Shown here: in pieces, positions 18,097 to 26,286 of the stretch
How the letters are laid out: every line of letters begins with the position of its first letter
How positions within the stretch are numbered: position 1 is the first letter of the stretch
NCBI RefSeq assembly: GCF_006716485.1
Contig: NZ_VFPD01000003.1
Location: 361,053-425,052, forward strand
Direction: 5' to 3'
Source of the DNA: Chryseobacterium aquifrigidense
GTDB lineage: Bacteria; Bacteroidota; Bacteroidia; Flavobacteriales; Weeksellaceae
DNA: 64,000 nt
Notes under the pieces: model-generated
Told to the model about the DNA's origin: nothing
The model's input: only the letters and a program-made list of their open reading frames with translations
The model's database searches: none
Translations under genes and position numbers: made by a program

Positions 18097-19608
18097 TTAA
18101 TTAGCGGCTTCTACAGCTGTTTTCTGTTTCATACTTCCGGTTTCTGCAAATCGTAAATGCCAGCTGAAGGCTTCCTGTAATAAATGAGGAGTATGACCAC
18201 CTTTTTCACAAGCTCTATTGAAGTAAGATTGCAATTCTTCTTTGTAATCAGGATGAACACAATTGTCAATGATTTTCTGTGCTCTTTCTCTTGGTGCCAA
18301 TCCTCTTAGATCGGCCAATCCTATATCTGTTACCAGAATGTCTACATCATGTTCCGTATGATCCGTGTGAGAAACCATGGGAAGAACATGGGAGATATTA
18401 TTGCCTTTTGATGCGGCCTGGGTCACAAAAATACTTAAGTAAGCATTTCTTGCGAAGTCTCCGGAACCTCCGATTCCGTTCATGATTTTTGTTCCTCCGA
18501 TATGAGTAGAGTTTACGTTTCCATAGATATCAAATTCAATAGCCGTATTGATGGCGATAACTCCTAATCTTCTGATTAATCCCGGAGTATTGGAAATATT
18601 CTGAGGTCTTAAAACGAATTTGTCTTTATATTTTGAAAGATTTCCTAAGACTCTTTCATAGCATTCCTGAGAAACCGTGATGGATGATGCTGAAGCGAAG
18701 CTCAGTTTACCAGAATCTATCAGATCAAATGTACTGTCCTGAAGCACTTCTGAAAACATGGTAAGGTCATAAAAATTACTGTCTTTGAATCCGGTTAGAA
18801 CTGCATTAGCCACTTTACCGATACCTGCCTGAAGGGGAAGTAATCTGTCTGTAAGACGCCCTAACTGAACTTCATTTTCAAAAAATGCAAGAAGATGTTT
18901 GGCGATGGCTGTTGTCTTTTCGTCCGGTTCTGCAATATCTGCCGGGCTGTCTTTACGGTTGGTAAAAACTATGGCTTCAATTTTTTCAGGATCTACGGGA
19001 ATACTTTTTCTTCCGATTTTGTTCCATGGCGCTACGATAGGAATAACATTTCTGTAAGGATAGTCTTCTGCCTGGTAAATATCATGGATTCCATAGACTT
19101 CTTCGGGAACTTCTGTATTGATTTCGATGATCACTTTTTTAGCTAAAGCAGCGAAGGTTACTGAATTACCCACAGAAGTGGTAGGGACAATGCTTCCGTC
19201 TCTTTCAATATAAGCTGCTTCAATAATGGCTACGTCTATGCTCTGAAGATTTTTGGTGTGGAGAAGTTCGGCACTTTCACTCAAATGTTGGTCGATAAAG
19301 AGAATTTCACCGTTATTGATTTTGTTTCTTAAAATAGGATCTACCTGGAAGGGCATTCTTTTCTTTAAAACATTAGCTTCTGCCAGTTTTCCGTCGGTAC
19401 CGTGCCCCAGTGAAGCTCCGGTCATTAAAGTAACTTTAAGGTCTTCTGCTTTTCCTCTTTCTGCGAGTGCGGGCAAAATGGCCTTGCTGTCACCTGCTTT
19501 TGTAAAGCCGCTGGACCCGATGGTCATGCCGTCTTTAATGATTTTTACAGCATTTTCCGCTGTAGTAACTTTTTCGCGTAAACTTTCTAATCTGATTCTT
19601 TCTAACAT
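18097..19608 (-). CDS. Succinate:acetate CoA-transferase / acetyl-CoA hydrolase family
   Basis: The 503-residue protein fits the AarC/Cat1 type: TIGSSGFTKAGDSKA (about 30-44), PTTSVGNSVTFA (about 142-153), PLQAGIGKVANAV (about 262-274), MFSEVLQDS with the likely catalytic Glu (about 286-294) and GIGGSGDFARNA (about 389-400). It would swap CoA between succinyl-CoA and acetate, or a similar pair. It lies 173 bp downstream of hmgA on the same strand, with a terminator between them. CAAATTTA at 19693-19700 is its likely -7 box. Confidence 0.9.
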   Translation of the reverse strand: MLERIRLESLREKVTTAENAVKIIKDGMTIGSSGFTKAGDSKAILPALAERGKAEDLKVTLMTGASLGHGTDGKLAEANVLKKRMPFQVDPILRNKINNGEILFIDQHLSESAELLHTKNLQSIDVAIIEAAYIERDGSIVPTTSVGNSVTFAALAKKVIIEINTEVPEEVYGIHDIYQAEDYPYRNVIPIVAPWNKIGRKSIPVDPEKIEAIVFTNRKDSPADIAEPDEKTTAIAKHLLAFFENEVQLGRLTDRLLPLQAGIGKVANAVLTGFKDSNFYDLTMFSEVLQDSTFDLIDSGKLSFASASSITVSQECYERVLGNLSKYKDKFVLRPQNISNTPGLIRRLGVIAINTAIEFDIYGNVNSTHIGGTKIMNGIGGSGDFARNAYLSIFVTQAASKGNNISHVLPMVSHTDHTEHDVDILVTDIGLADLRGLAPRERAQKIIDNCVHPDYKEELQSYFNRACEKGGHTPHLLQEAFSWHLRFAETGSMKQKTAVEAAN

Positions 19609-19703
19609 GTAATATTGATTTTGTTTTAAACCACCATTACTTAGGATGCGTTATGAAAAATAATGATGGTTAAATATGTTAACCATACCTTACAAATTTA
19701 CGA

Positions 19704-19742
19704 AAAAAGACGCTTTAAATAAAGGATTTAAAGCGTCTTTTA
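19704..19742 (-). terminator. Terminator after hmgA
   Basis: AAAGACGCTTTAAAT and ATTTAAAGCGTCTTT form a perfect 15-bp stem with a 5-nt loop and flanking A/T-runs, 39 bp past the hmgA stop. The -7 box of the next gene (19693-19700) lies just beyond it. Confidence 0.9.
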
Positions 19743-19780
19743 TATGTATTCAGCAATACTTTTTTGATAATTTTACTGTT

Positions 19781-20932
19781 TTATTCCAGCCATGAAGTTT
19801 TATAGGAAGGATCTTCTACTTTTAAAGCTTCTTCTGTGATTTTTAATGGACGGAAAGGGTCTACCATTACAGCATATTCTTCCGTGAATTTTTTACCGAT
19901 ACTTCTTTCCATAGCGCCAGGGTGAGGTCCGTGTACAATTCCTCCCGGGTGAAGGGTAAAGTCCATCAAATCAATATGATTACGGCTCATGAAATCACCT
20001 TCCGTGTAGAACAATACCTCATCAGAATCAATATTGGAGTGGTTGTAAGGAGCAGGAATGGCCTGTGGATGATAATCATACATTCTTGCACAGAATGAAC
20101 ATACCACGAAATTGTGTCCTTCAAAATTCTGGTGAACCGGTGGCGGTTGGTGGATTCTTCCGGTAATCGGTTCGAAGTTTTTAATATTGAATTTATAAGG
20201 ATAGAAATATCCGTCCCAGCCTACCACATCAAACGGGTGCGTTGCATAGATGAAATCTGTAATCTGGTTTTCTTTTTTTACTTTGATCAGGAATTCTCCT
20301 TTTTCATCTACAGGTTCTTTGTAAGCAGGGGCAATCATATCCCTCTCGCAGAATGGAGAGTGTTCCAGTAGCTGCCCGAATTCATTTCTGTATCTTTTCG
20401 GAGTATAAATGGGAGAGTGGCTTTCCAATACAAAAAATACCGTATCATCAGACTTCAGTTCCACCTGATAAATAGTTCCTCTCGGAATAATAAGATAATC
20501 TCCGGTTACGAATTCAAGGTCTCCTACAAATGTTTTCAAAATTCCGGTTCCGTTATGAACGTATAAAAGCTCATCACATTCTGCATTTTTGTAGAAATAA
20601 TCCATTGATTTTCTTGGCTTGGCCAATCCCATTTTCAGGTCGTTGTTCATCAAAAGGATTTTTCGGCTGTCCATGAAATCATCTTCAGGAGTTACATTCA
20701 TTCCCTTAAACATTCTTGGAGCAACATTTTTTTCCACAGCTATTTTTGGAGTGACATCTTTCGGCTCGCCGATAGATTTGATCTGCGTAGGGCGGTGGAT
20801 ATGATATAACAGAGAAGAAATACCATGGAAGCCTTCTGTACCGAAAAGCTGCTCATAGTAAAATTTATCTTCAGGAGACTTAAAGATCGTGTGTCTTTTT
20901 GGTGGGATATTTCCCGATTGATGATATCTCAT
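19781..20932 (-). CDS. hmgA: Homogentisate 1,2-dioxygenase
   Basis: The 383-residue protein begins RYHQSGNIPPKRHTIF, with EQLFGTEGFHGISSLLYH, both typical of homogentisate dioxygenases, and has the late His-rich metal region HPGGIVHGPHPGAME (about 339-353). It opens the ring of homogentisate to maleylacetoacetate. It is shorter than the human enzyme (445 residues), as usual for Bacteroidetes. It is divergent from a TonB receptor gene, with its own promoter at 20955-20986. Confidence 0.93.
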   Translation of the reverse strand: MRYHQSGNIPPKRHTIFKSPEDKFYYEQLFGTEGFHGISSLLYHIHRPTQIKSIGEPKDVTPKIAVEKNVAPRMFKGMNVTPEDDFMDSRKILLMNNDLKMGLAKPRKSMDYFYKNAECDELLYVHNGTGILKTFVGDLEFVTGDYLIIPRGTIYQVELKSDDTVFFVLESHSPIYTPKRYRNEFGQLLEHSPFCERDMIAPAYKEPVDEKGEFLIKVKKENQITDFIYATHPFDVVGWDGYFYPYKFNIKNFEPITGRIHQPPPVHQNFEGHNFVVCSFCARMYDYHPQAIPAPYNHSNIDSDEVLFYTEGDFMSRNHIDLMDFTLHPGGIVHGPHPGAMERSIGKKFTEEYAVMVDPFRPLKITEEALKVEDPSYKTSWLE

Positions 20933-20954
20933 TTTACTTTGATATGTAGTTTCT

Positions 20955-20986
20955 CAAATTTAATCATTTTTCATGAATTGGCTCAA
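20955..20986 (-). promoter_or_regulatory. hmgA promoter
   Basis: On the minus strand TTG (complement of 20984-20986) is followed after 21 nt by TAAATTTG (complement of 20955-20962). The -7 box is exact; the spacer is slightly long. The expected transcript leader is under 20 nt. Confidence 0.6.
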
Positions 20987-21008
20987 CCTATATTTTTTGC
21001 ATTAAGTT

Positions 21009-21047
21009 TTGTATTTAAAAAATAATTGTTAGATTTGTCTAACAATT
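21009..21047 (+). promoter_or_regulatory. Promoter with a palindromic operator covering the -7 box
   Basis: TTG at 21009-21011, 18 nt, then TAGATTTG at 21030-21037 match the Bacteroidetes promoter. The -7 box is embedded in a perfect 10-bp palindrome: AATTGTTAGA (21024-21033), tttg, TCTAACAATT (21038-21047). A repressor bound here would block the polymerase. The core TTAGA...TCTAA resembles DtxR/MntR-type metal-repressor sites, but that assignment is a guess. Confidence 0.65.
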
Positions 21048-21055
21048 TTAATTTC

Positions 21056-23125
21056 ATGAAGCGAATATTATTTTCTATTACCTTTTTATCAACCTATTGT
21101 TTTGCGCAGGAGACTGATAGTTTGAGTTTGCAGCAGACTAAGAATCAGGATTCTGCAAAAATTACGAAGAGGGAATTCAAGACCAGTACCATTGAGGATG
21201 TAGTGGTTACTGGAACCATAAAACCTATGAGCAGGTCGAAAAGTCCTGTAGCCGTTGAGATCTACAGTCAGAAATTTTTTCAGAAAAATCCTACTCCAAG
21301 TATTTTTGAAGCTATTGCTATGGTGAACGGAGTGAAACCTCAGCTGAACTGTTCCGTATGTAACACAGGTGATATCCATATCAACGGATTGGAAGGACCT
21401 TATACGATGATTCTGATTGACGGAATGCCGATTGTAAGTTCACTTTCCACTGTGTACGGATTGAGTGGAATCCCTAATAGTCTGGTGGATAGGATAGAAG
21501 TAGTAAAGGGCCCTGCATCTTCTATTTACGGTTCTGAAGCGATGGGAGGCGTGATTAATATTATCACTAAAAATGCTTTGACTGCACCTAAATTGAGTGT
21601 TGATATGATGACGAGCACATGGAGTGAAAATAATCTGGATCTTTCCACCAAATTTAATGTAGGAAAGAATGCCGCTTCATTATTAAGTTTAAATTATTTC
21701 AGCTTTCAGGAAAGAATAGATCAGAATAAAGATAATTTTACAGATGCCACTCTACAGAGCAGAATTTCAGTTTTTAACAAATGGAATTTTAAAAGAAAAG
21801 AAAACAGACAGGCAAGTTTTGCGATGAGATACCTGTATGAAGACCGCTTTGGAGGAGAAATGCAGTGGAATAAATCTTTCCGTGGTAGTGATGAAGTATA
21901 TGGAGAAAGTATTTATACCAACAGGGCAGAGGTTTTCGGATTGTACGAATGGCCGATGAAGGAACATATCGTGACTCAGTTTTCTTACAATTATCATGAC
22001 CAGAATTCCTTTTATGGATCCAATCCGTTCAATGCGACACAAAAGGTAGCTTTTGTACAGACGTATTGGGACAGAAGTTTCGGGAAACATGATATTACTG
22101 CCGGACTTACTTTCAAAAGAACTTTTTATGATGACAATACACCGGGAACATTAGCTTCAGACGGTATCACGAATGCGCCAATGAAATCTCCAATCTGGGG
22201 TGCTTTTATTCAGGACCAGTGGGAAATCAACGATAAAAATACGTTGTTGCTGGGATACCGGTATGATTATGATAAAGTACATCATTCTGTACACTCACCA
22301 AGGTTTGCATGGAAATTCAATCCTAATCCGTATCATACTTTACGTTTCAATTTTGGTACTGGCTTCAGAGTGGTTAATCTATTTACGGAAGATCACGCTG
22401 CATTAACAGGTTCGAGAGAAGTGGTGGTAAAATCTGACCTGAAACCGGAAAGATCTGTCAATGGAAACCTGAATTATATCTGGAAAATTCCGGTGGGTAA
22501 CAGAATGGTAAATCTTGATGCTTCCGCATTTTATACTTATTTCAGTAATAAAATTGTGGGAGATTTTGATTCCGATCCCAATAAAATTATTTATGACAAT
22601 CTTCACGGATACGGAATTTCAAGAGGAGCTTCTTTGAATGTGGATTTTAGCTTTCAGTTTCCTTTGAGTGTCAATCTGGGAGTTACTTATCTGGATGTAT
22701 ACCAGAAATTTGACAATGAAAATCAAAAAACACAACAGCTGCATGCTCCAAAGTGGAGTGGAACGTATAACCTGACCTATAAGTTTGCCAATAATCTGAC
22801 CATCGATTTTACAGGACAGTTCTACGGACCAATGCGACTTCCTGTTTTAGTGAACGACTACCGCCCCGAATATTCACCGTTTTATTCTCTGGCCAATATT
22901 CAGGTGTCCAAGAGTTTCAAATCCGGATTTGAAGTGTATTGTGGAATGAAAAACTTATTTAATTTCAGACCCAAAGATCCTTTGATGAGACCGTTTGACC
23001 CATTTGACAAGCATGTTGATGATCCAATCAACAATCCCAATCATTATACTTTTGATACAGCATACGGTTATGCGCCAATGCAAGGGATCAGAGGTTTCCT
23101 GGGAGTAAAATATACTTTAAAATGA
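21056..23125 (+). CDS. TonB-dependent receptor (siderophore/metal type)
   Basis: I start at the ATG at 21056, which gives a signal peptide (ILFSITFLSTYCFAQ) and a 689-residue protein; an upstream in-frame TTG lies inside the operator. The plug carries VVVTGTIKPMSRSKSPVAVE and VEVVKGPASSIYGSEAMGGV, as in colicin/vitamin/siderophore receptors, with the cysteine pair NCSVCNTGD (about residues 96-104) in the plug. It precedes and overlaps (ATGA) a thioredoxin-like gene. The operator over its promoter suggests regulated, possibly metal-dependent uptake; the ligand is unknown. Confidence 0.92.
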   Translation: MKRILFSITFLSTYCFAQETDSLSLQQTKNQDSAKITKREFKTSTIEDVVVTGTIKPMSRSKSPVAVEIYSQKFFQKNPTPSIFEAIAMVNGVKPQLNCSVCNTGDIHINGLEGPYTMILIDGMPIVSSLSTVYGLSGIPNSLVDRIEVVKGPASSIYGSEAMGGVINIITKNALTAPKLSVDMMTSTWSENNLDLSTKFNVGKNAASLLSLNYFSFQERIDQNKDNFTDATLQSRISVFNKWNFKRKENRQASFAMRYLYEDRFGGEMQWNKSFRGSDEVYGESIYTNRAEVFGLYEWPMKEHIVTQFSYNYHDQNSFYGSNPFNATQKVAFVQTYWDRSFGKHDITAGLTFKRTFYDDNTPGTLASDGITNAPMKSPIWGAFIQDQWEINDKNTLLLGYRYDYDKVHHSVHSPRFAWKFNPNPYHTLRFNFGTGFRVVNLFTEDHAALTGSREVVVKSDLKPERSVNGNLNYIWKIPVGNRMVNLDASAFYTYFSNKIVGDFDSDPNKIIYDNLHGYGISRGASLNVDFSFQFPLSVNLGVTYLDVYQKFDNENQKTQQLHAPKWSGTYNLTYKFANNLTIDFTGQFYGPMRLPVLVNDYRPEYSPFYSLANIQVSKSFKSGFEVYCGMKNLFNFRPKDPLMRPFDPFDKHVDDPINNPNHYTFDTAYGYAPMQGIRGFLGVKYTLK

Positions 23126-23583
23126 AAAAAATAGCTTTATTTTTAATGTTAGTGCCCTGTTTTTATCTGTCTCAGATGAAGACAGGCACTTTTTCTGATC
23201 TTGAGGTACAGCAGAAAGAAAATCCGAAGCCTGTTGTTATTCACCTTTATACGGACTGGTGTGCGGTCTGTAAAATTGAATCTTACCGTTTGAGTAAAGA
23301 TAAAGAGCTGGTTAATTTGATTAATGACGATTTTTATTTCATCAATTTCGAGGCAGAGAAAACGAAGGATAAAATTCATTTCCAGAATCAGGATTTTGAA
23401 TACCTGCAGAATGGAAACTTGGGAATTCATGAATTGGCGCTTGCTTTGTCAAAGAATAAAAATCAGCCTGTTTATCCTTTATGGGTATTTCTGGATAGAC
23501 ATCAGAATCTGGTGTATTATCAGGAAGGGCAGATGACGCCTGAAAAAATGAAGGAGAAACTGTTGGAAATTTCTGCTTTGTAA
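23122..23583 (+). CDS. Exported thioredoxin-fold protein
   Basis: The 153-residue protein has a signal segment (about 1-18) and the redox motif YTDWCAVC (CxxC at about 49-52), then KDKELVNLINDDFYFINFEAE typical of DsbD-C/thioredoxin-like proteins. It overlaps the receptor stop by 4 bp (ATGA), so the two are co-translated. It may keep the receptor's plug cysteines, or a metal-handling partner, reduced in the periplasm; that link is inferred. Confidence 0.85.
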   Translation: MKKIALFLMLVPCFYLSQMKTGTFSDLEVQQKENPKPVVIHLYTDWCAVCKIESYRLSKDKELVNLINDDFYFINFEAEKTKDKIHFQNQDFEYLQNGNLGIHELALALSKNKNQPVYPLWVFLDRHQNLVYYQEGQMTPEKMKEKLLEISAL

Positions 23584-23601
23584 GTTGGGAGGTTTTGTTG
23601 T

Positions 23602-23767
23602 AAACGCAAAGGCGCAAGTTTTTTCTTTGGTGATATTTTTAAGTCGCAAGGATTTTATCTACGATAAAATTGTATAATTCTAATACTATATGCATTAATC
23701 CTTGCTGAAAATCTTTGATTTTCTTGCGTCATAAAACAAATTATTGTTTATTTTTTCTTTGCATTTT
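23602..23767. repeat. Intergenic hairpin repeat, GCAAGG family copy 1
   Basis: It starts AAACGCAAAGGCGCAAG and ends near TTTCTTTGCATTTT (partial inverted ends). It contains two hairpins: ATTTTATC/GATAAAAT at 23652-23670, and GAAAATC-ttt-GATTTTC within 23701-23728. The 28-nt segment at 23701-23728 is identical to 26111-26138. Together with the next element it fills the 480-bp gap; no gene is seen. Confidence 0.8.
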
Positions 23768-23791
23768 CCCAACTTTAAAAGTCTTTTTTAT

Positions 23792-24052
23792 TTCCCACAG
23801 ATTACACAGATAACGCAGATGTTTGAGTAAAAAAAACTGCAAAATTTGCTTTATCTGCGTGAGTTTTTTAATGTTTCTAAATTTCGTTGGAAGGCACAAA
23901 GCTTTTCTTTTTTAATCCGTCTTTTAAGTCGTAAAGATTTGAATACTGTTTATTTTTTGTTTCCTGCAGATCACACAGATTACGCAGATCTTTGTAAAAT
24001 TTGCTAGATCTGCGTGAGTTTTTATCTGTGGTATTTGTGTGATCTGTGGGAA
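23792..24052. repeat. 261-bp inverted-repeat element, CACAGAT family
   Basis: The left end, TTCCCACAGATTACACAGAT at 23792, pairs with the right end, where the reverse complement reads TTCCCACAGATCACACAAAT (ending at 24052). Inside are two direct copies of a module with ACGCAGAT ... AAAATTTGCT ... ATCTGCGTGAG (23813-23865 and 23971-24020), each able to fold. No ORF is supported. A shorter relative is at 41251-41312. Confidence 0.75.
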
Positions 24053-24063
24053 ATTCTTTACTA

Positions 24064-24534
24064 TTAAATTTTTGCATCAATCAAAACAGCCAGCTGAATG
24101 CAAGGTTCATCAGAGCGATTACTCCATGCGTGATTCGTTCCTCTTTGGATGACAATATCTCCTGGTTTCAGAAGCGTTTCTCCTTCTTCCATGATCAGAT
24201 AGAGTTCACCGGAAAGGATAATGATATAGTCAAGTGTCGGAGTTTGATGCATCATCGGATGAGGTTCATTCTTTTTCCACTCAACTCCTAAATCTTTATC
24301 AGGCGGAACCACTACATATCGGAAATAAGTGCCATTTTTGGGAGTTTGCGGAAATCCGGTGTTAGGAATTCTGGTTTCAAATTCCAGGCTTGCTGGCATT
24401 GTCTGCGTATTCCATATATCTGAAATGATCAGTCCAGGAAAATGTTCCACAGCATTTTCTACCTGTTGGTCTTCTACAATGATCGATTTCCCGTTTTTAA
24501 TTCCTGTTACGATCCGTCTTGGTATTTTGTTCAT
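24064..24534 (-). CDS. Cupin-domain protein
   Basis: The 156-residue protein has a cupin fold: MMHQTPTLDYIIILSGELYL (about 94-113) is cupin motif 1, with His and a Gly turn, and GDIVIQRGTNHAWSNRSDEP (about 124-143) is motif 2. It is probably a metal-binding sensor or enzyme of small-molecule metabolism. It lies 3 bp after the oxidoreductase gene on the same strand, so the two are almost certainly co-transcribed and under the divergent HxlR regulator. Confidence 0.85.
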   Translation of the reverse strand: MNKIPRRIVTGIKNGKSIIVEDQQVENAVEHFPGLIISDIWNTQTMPASLEFETRIPNTGFPQTPKNGTYFRYVVVPPDKDLGVEWKKNEPHPMMHQTPTLDYIIILSGELYLIMEEGETLLKPGDIVIQRGTNHAWSNRSDEPCIQLAVLIDAKI

Positions 24535-24537
24535 AAG

Positions 24538-25527
24538 TTAGTGCTTCATGATAAGTTTATGACCTTGTGTCTGATTGTTTTTTAATAGAGAATGCGCCTG
24601 CAGAACAGTGTCCAGAGAAAGATTTCCTATGAGTTTATGCTGTGGAGGAAGAATCGTTTCGTTTTCAATGAGCTTTTTTATTTCAAGTAAGCTGTTCTTG
24701 TAATACTCATATTTTTTGATCATTCCGTAAGTATAATTGGAGATATTCATAATCAAAGTTCCTTTGTTGAATAATGCTTCATGAGCATCCTTAGTGACTA
24801 AAGCTGTTACGTCTACATAAGTACCATTAATTTTTAAAACTTTAGCAGTCACTTCTGACATATAATTTCCTACGAGATCGATTCCATATTCAAAAGGTTG
24901 ATCATTATTGGCTTTTAAAATATTTTCAATAAGGTTTTCATCTCTGTAATTAATGATCTGATGACTTTTTAATCCTAAACTGAGAAGCATCTGTCGGTTT
25001 TCTTCACTGCCAACGGTTGCTGTGATCTGCCGGATATTATGGGCCAGTAAAAGTTTGATCAAAAATGAACCAACGCCTCCGGCTGCACCTGTTACAAGAA
25101 CTGTATTTTCCGGATTTAACTTCAGACGGTTAAAGATTTGCAGAGAGGTAAGTCCTGTGGAAGGAATGGAAGCCGCCTGTTCAAATGAGATATTTTTTGG
25201 TTTAAAAGATACAATAGCTTCAGGTACGGCAATATATTCTGCGTAAGTGCCGTTGCTTCCCATAGAGCCGCTGCCGCAATAGACCTCATCACCAATATTG
25301 AACTGTGTAACTTCGGAGCCTTTGCCAACAATGATTCCTGATAGTTCTCTCCCTAATATTGGTGAACTGACTAGTTTACGTTCAAGTTCATTTTCCAACA
25401 TTTGATAATCTATAGGATTGAAACCGCTGGCTTTAATCTGGATTAAAACCTCATTATCTTTAGGTTTTGGCTGTTCGGTAAAGCCATCTTCCAGCTTTCC
25501 GTTTTTATTTAAAATAACTGCTTTCAT
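24538..25527 (-). CDS. Zinc-type alcohol dehydrogenase-like / quinone oxidoreductase (MDR superfamily)
   Basis: The start at 25527 (MKAVILNKNGK) is preferred over a longer frame, giving 329 residues. It has the GroES-like N-terminal domain (IKASGFNPIDYQ, VLGREL-type LGRELSGIIVGKG) and the nucleotide-binding motif VTGAAGGVGSFL (about 147-158). No structural-zinc Cys cluster is visible, as in quinone reductases. It probably reduces quinones or enals with NADPH. It is divergent from an HxlR regulator. Confidence 0.88.
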   Translation of the reverse strand: MKAVILNKNGKLEDGFTEQPKPKDNEVLIQIKASGFNPIDYQMLENELERKLVSSPILGRELSGIIVGKGSEVTQFNIGDEVYCGSGSMGSNGTYAEYIAVPEAIVSFKPKNISFEQAASIPSTGLTSLQIFNRLKLNPENTVLVTGAAGGVGSFLIKLLLAHNIRQITATVGSEENRQMLLSLGLKSHQIINYRDENLIENILKANNDQPFEYGIDLVGNYMSEVTAKVLKINGTYVDVTALVTKDAHEALFNKGTLIMNISNYTYGMIKKYEYYKNSLLEIKKLIENETILPPQHKLIGNLSLDTVLQAHSLLKNNQTQGHKLIMKH

Positions 25528-25545
25528 TATTGTTAATTTGATACA

Positions 25546-25601
25546 CAAATGTAAAGAGGGAATAGTTTATATTTGCTACTAGTTAACTAATGGTAACTAG
25601 T
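25546..25601. promoter_or_regulatory. Divergent promoters with an HxlR-type operator
   Basis: CAAATGTA at 25546-25553 is an exact minus-strand -7 box (TACATTTG) for the oxidoreductase. TATATTTG at 25568-25575 is an exact plus-strand -7 box for the regulator. ACTAGTTAAC (25578-25587) and GGTAACTAGT (25592-25601) form a dyad with one mismatch around TAAT. It overlaps the regulator's expected start site and lies upstream of the other promoter, as for an autoregulated HxlR protein. Confidence 0.6.
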
Positions 25602-25619
25602 TACCTTCATGAAACTATT

Positions 25620-25997
25620 ATGGCAAAAATTACTGAAAACGGCATCGAAAGAGAGGCCAGCTGTACGGAAGAACTGTTTGCAATGCGGGACAGTCTGGAC
25701 GTTTTAGGAGGAAAATGGAAACTGATGATTTTACGATATCTGACGAACAGACCGGACCAAATGATCCATTTTAAAAAGCTGGAACGCAGTATTGAAGGCA
25801 TATCTGCCAAAATGCTGAGCAAAGAATTAAAAGAACTGGAAACAAATCTTCTGATCACAAGAACCATTCAGGATACGAAACCTATCACTGTAACGTATGC
25901 TGTGACTGAATATGGAAAATCTGTATTTCCTGTAACCGAAACATTGGTAAATTGGGGAATACTTCATCGGGAAAAGATCAAAGAATCAATGGGATAG
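25620..25997 (+). CDS. HxlR family transcriptional regulator
   Basis: With the start at 25620 (MAKITENGIE) the protein is 125 residues. The winged-helix signature LDVLGGKWKLMILRYL (about 26-41) and FKKLERSIEGISAKMLSKEL are typical of HxlR/YodB regulators, which sense quinones or electrophiles through an N-terminal Cys; CTEELF near residue 13 supplies one. It probably controls the divergent oxidoreductase and cupin genes. Confidence 0.9.
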   Translation: MAKITENGIEREASCTEELFAMRDSLDVLGGKWKLMILRYLTNRPDQMIHFKKLERSIEGISAKMLSKELKELETNLLITRTIQDTKPITVTYAVTEYGKSVFPVTETLVNWGILHREKIKESMG

Positions 25998-26012
25998 TTA
26001 TGAGATATTGGG

Positions 26013-26180
26013 AACGCAAAGACGCAAGAATTTTCCTTTAAATATGCCTTAAGGCGCAAGGATTTTATCTTTGATAAAATTTAATTCTGTTGAATTTTAA
26101 CTGAAACAAACTTGCTGAAAATCTTTGATTTTCTTGCGCCTTAACGCAGTATATTATTAAATTTCTTTGCGCCTTGCGAT
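26013..26180. repeat. Intergenic hairpin repeat, GCAAGG family copy 2
   Basis: Ends AACGCAAAGACGCAAGAA (26013) and TTTCTTTGCGCCTTGCGA (to 26179) are imperfect inverted repeats. Inside are ATTTTATCtttGATAAAAT and the 28-nt segment 26111-26138, identical to copy 1 at 23701-23728. The architecture is the same as copy 1; no gene is seen. Confidence 0.8.
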
Positions 26181-26230
26181 TACTAATAATATGGCTTCAT
26201 AGAGAAAAAATCAACTAATCTATGTCGATA

Positions 26231-26266
26231 AAAAAATCCTCAGATCCGTGCAGAGTTGAGGATTTT
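26231..26266 (-). terminator. Terminator of the glycine betaine transporter operon
   Basis: AAAATCCTCA pairs with TGAGGATTTT around a 14-nt loop, with an A-run that reads as a T-run on the minus strand, 21 bp past the stop of the substrate-binding protein gene. Confidence 0.75.
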
Positions 26267-26286
26267 AAATAATACCAAATTGTTTA

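Noticed and set aside
23792..24052. CRISPR-like array from the repeated ACGCAGAT/ATCTGCG modules
   Set aside because: Only two internal modules, both palindromic and unequally spaced, with no regular spacers and no cas genes.
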